Below, piece after piece: positions 63,481 to 64,000 of a stretch of DNA of 64,000 nucleotides. Numbering within the stretch: the stretch's first letter is position 1; each line of letters starts with the position of its first letter. A program made the translations under genes and the position numbers. Source of the stretch: Epiperipatus broadwayi (lineage: Eukaryota; Onychophora; Udeonychophora; Euonychophora; Peripatidae); the NCBI GenBank assembly GCA_028023455.1, contig JAQFVV010000001.1:24171401-24235400 (forward strand). Direction: 5' to 3'. The notes beneath the pieces were generated by a model. The model was given only the letters and a program-made list of their open reading frames with translations. It did not search any database and had not been told where the DNA came from.

Positions 63481-64000
63481 CATTATTATAGTTATTTATT
63501 AATGCTAAGCTCTTAGCTAAAGAAAATAGTTCTAAATATTAATTAGAAAATAATAAATTCAACGACAAACCAGGATTTATATGAAATAGATATATTTATT
63601 AAATATTAAACAAATGCATATATATATTGCAAAAGATTTAGGAAACGTATGTATATTTTACCAAATAGTTTCACGCTTGGGACAATACTATTTATTTACA
63701 AGACTTGGGAATTTGTTGTCTAAAATCCCCTCTATCACTCATTTAATAAATATAATTTTACAGATACAATTTTATAGTGTTTTATAACTTATGCGGAGTT
63801 AATAAGCTAATTAAAGAAAACTTTTGCTACAGAGCATTGTGGATGCCGAAATTAAATATAAAAGATCGTGACAGTTTTAACAGTAAATGATTTATTTGAT
63901 AACGGGCAAAATATATGATTTCAATCATGTATTTCTTAGGAGAACCATTATTTATACTTTTATTCGCATTGTTTGGAAAAGACATCTTTTAAAAATAAGA
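63481..64000. other. No feature recognised at the window end
   Basis: AT-rich DNA. A signal-peptide exon for the minus-strand gene was looked for here and not found. Confidence 0.45.

Overview
The window is very AT-rich (roughly a quarter G+C by eye) eukaryotic DNA. It has no operons, no long intact ORFs and a dense layer of decayed transposons, so it looks like intronic or intergenic DNA of a large animal genome. The only host coding sequence I can support is two spliced exons on the minus strand, 61908-62052 and 30049-30191. Their reading frames join across a 31.7-kb intron and give a cysteine-rich peptide. From memory of the family, it resembles a secreted protein family common in arthropods (pattern C..ELDTC ... 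L..C..F..GL.C.DNY...C). This suggests an arthropod, possibly a chelicerate, but I could not run a search. The first and last exons were not found and may lie outside the window.

Almost everything else is mobile DNA. Three hAT DNA transposons can be delimited at least in part. The element at 3655-4570 is non-autonomous, with a perfect 8-bp target duplication and an intact dimerisation-domain ORF. The element at about 37.5-39.5 kb is a decayed plus-strand copy. The element at 49608-52865 is a nearly full-length KIAA1586-like copy with a perfect 8-bp duplication, and it has landed inside the endonuclease gene of an older RTE-like LINE. Non-LTR relics include an L1/Tx1-like ORF2 (about 31.3-33.9 kb, plus strand, ending in a microsatellite tail), RTE-like fragments (25.4, 43-44, 48.3-53 and 59.3-60.6 kb, all minus strand) and an ORF1 zinc knuckle (24.96 kb). 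A Penelope-like element relic lies at 41.05-41.76 kb.

Short non-autonomous elements are abundant. They include tRNA-related SINEs (8.7 and 16.9 kb share one family; others lie near 14.0, 39.8 and 63.2 kb) and a dispersed repeat of about 420-480 bp found singly or as long foldbacks (18.9, 25.8, 26.2, 46.6 and 57.0 kb). A second foldback family lies at 21.0, 21.3 and 62.8 kb, and several one-off hairpins are present. Simple repeats include about 63 copies of TTC/GAA followed by about 28 of TTA (15.9-16.2 kb), and a CAT/AAT array (33.9 kb).

The most interesting signal is a hammerhead-ribozyme-like fold at 58803-58861, set between perfect 16-bp inverted repeats. A degenerate relative lies at 20.5-20.7 kb between different inverted repeats. 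Penelope-like elements are known carriers of hammerheads, and a Penelope relic is in the same window. Patches that keep CpG (about 16.65-18.3 and 35.2-37.35 kb) stand out against CpG-poor surroundings and are the best candidates for non-transposon regulatory DNA.
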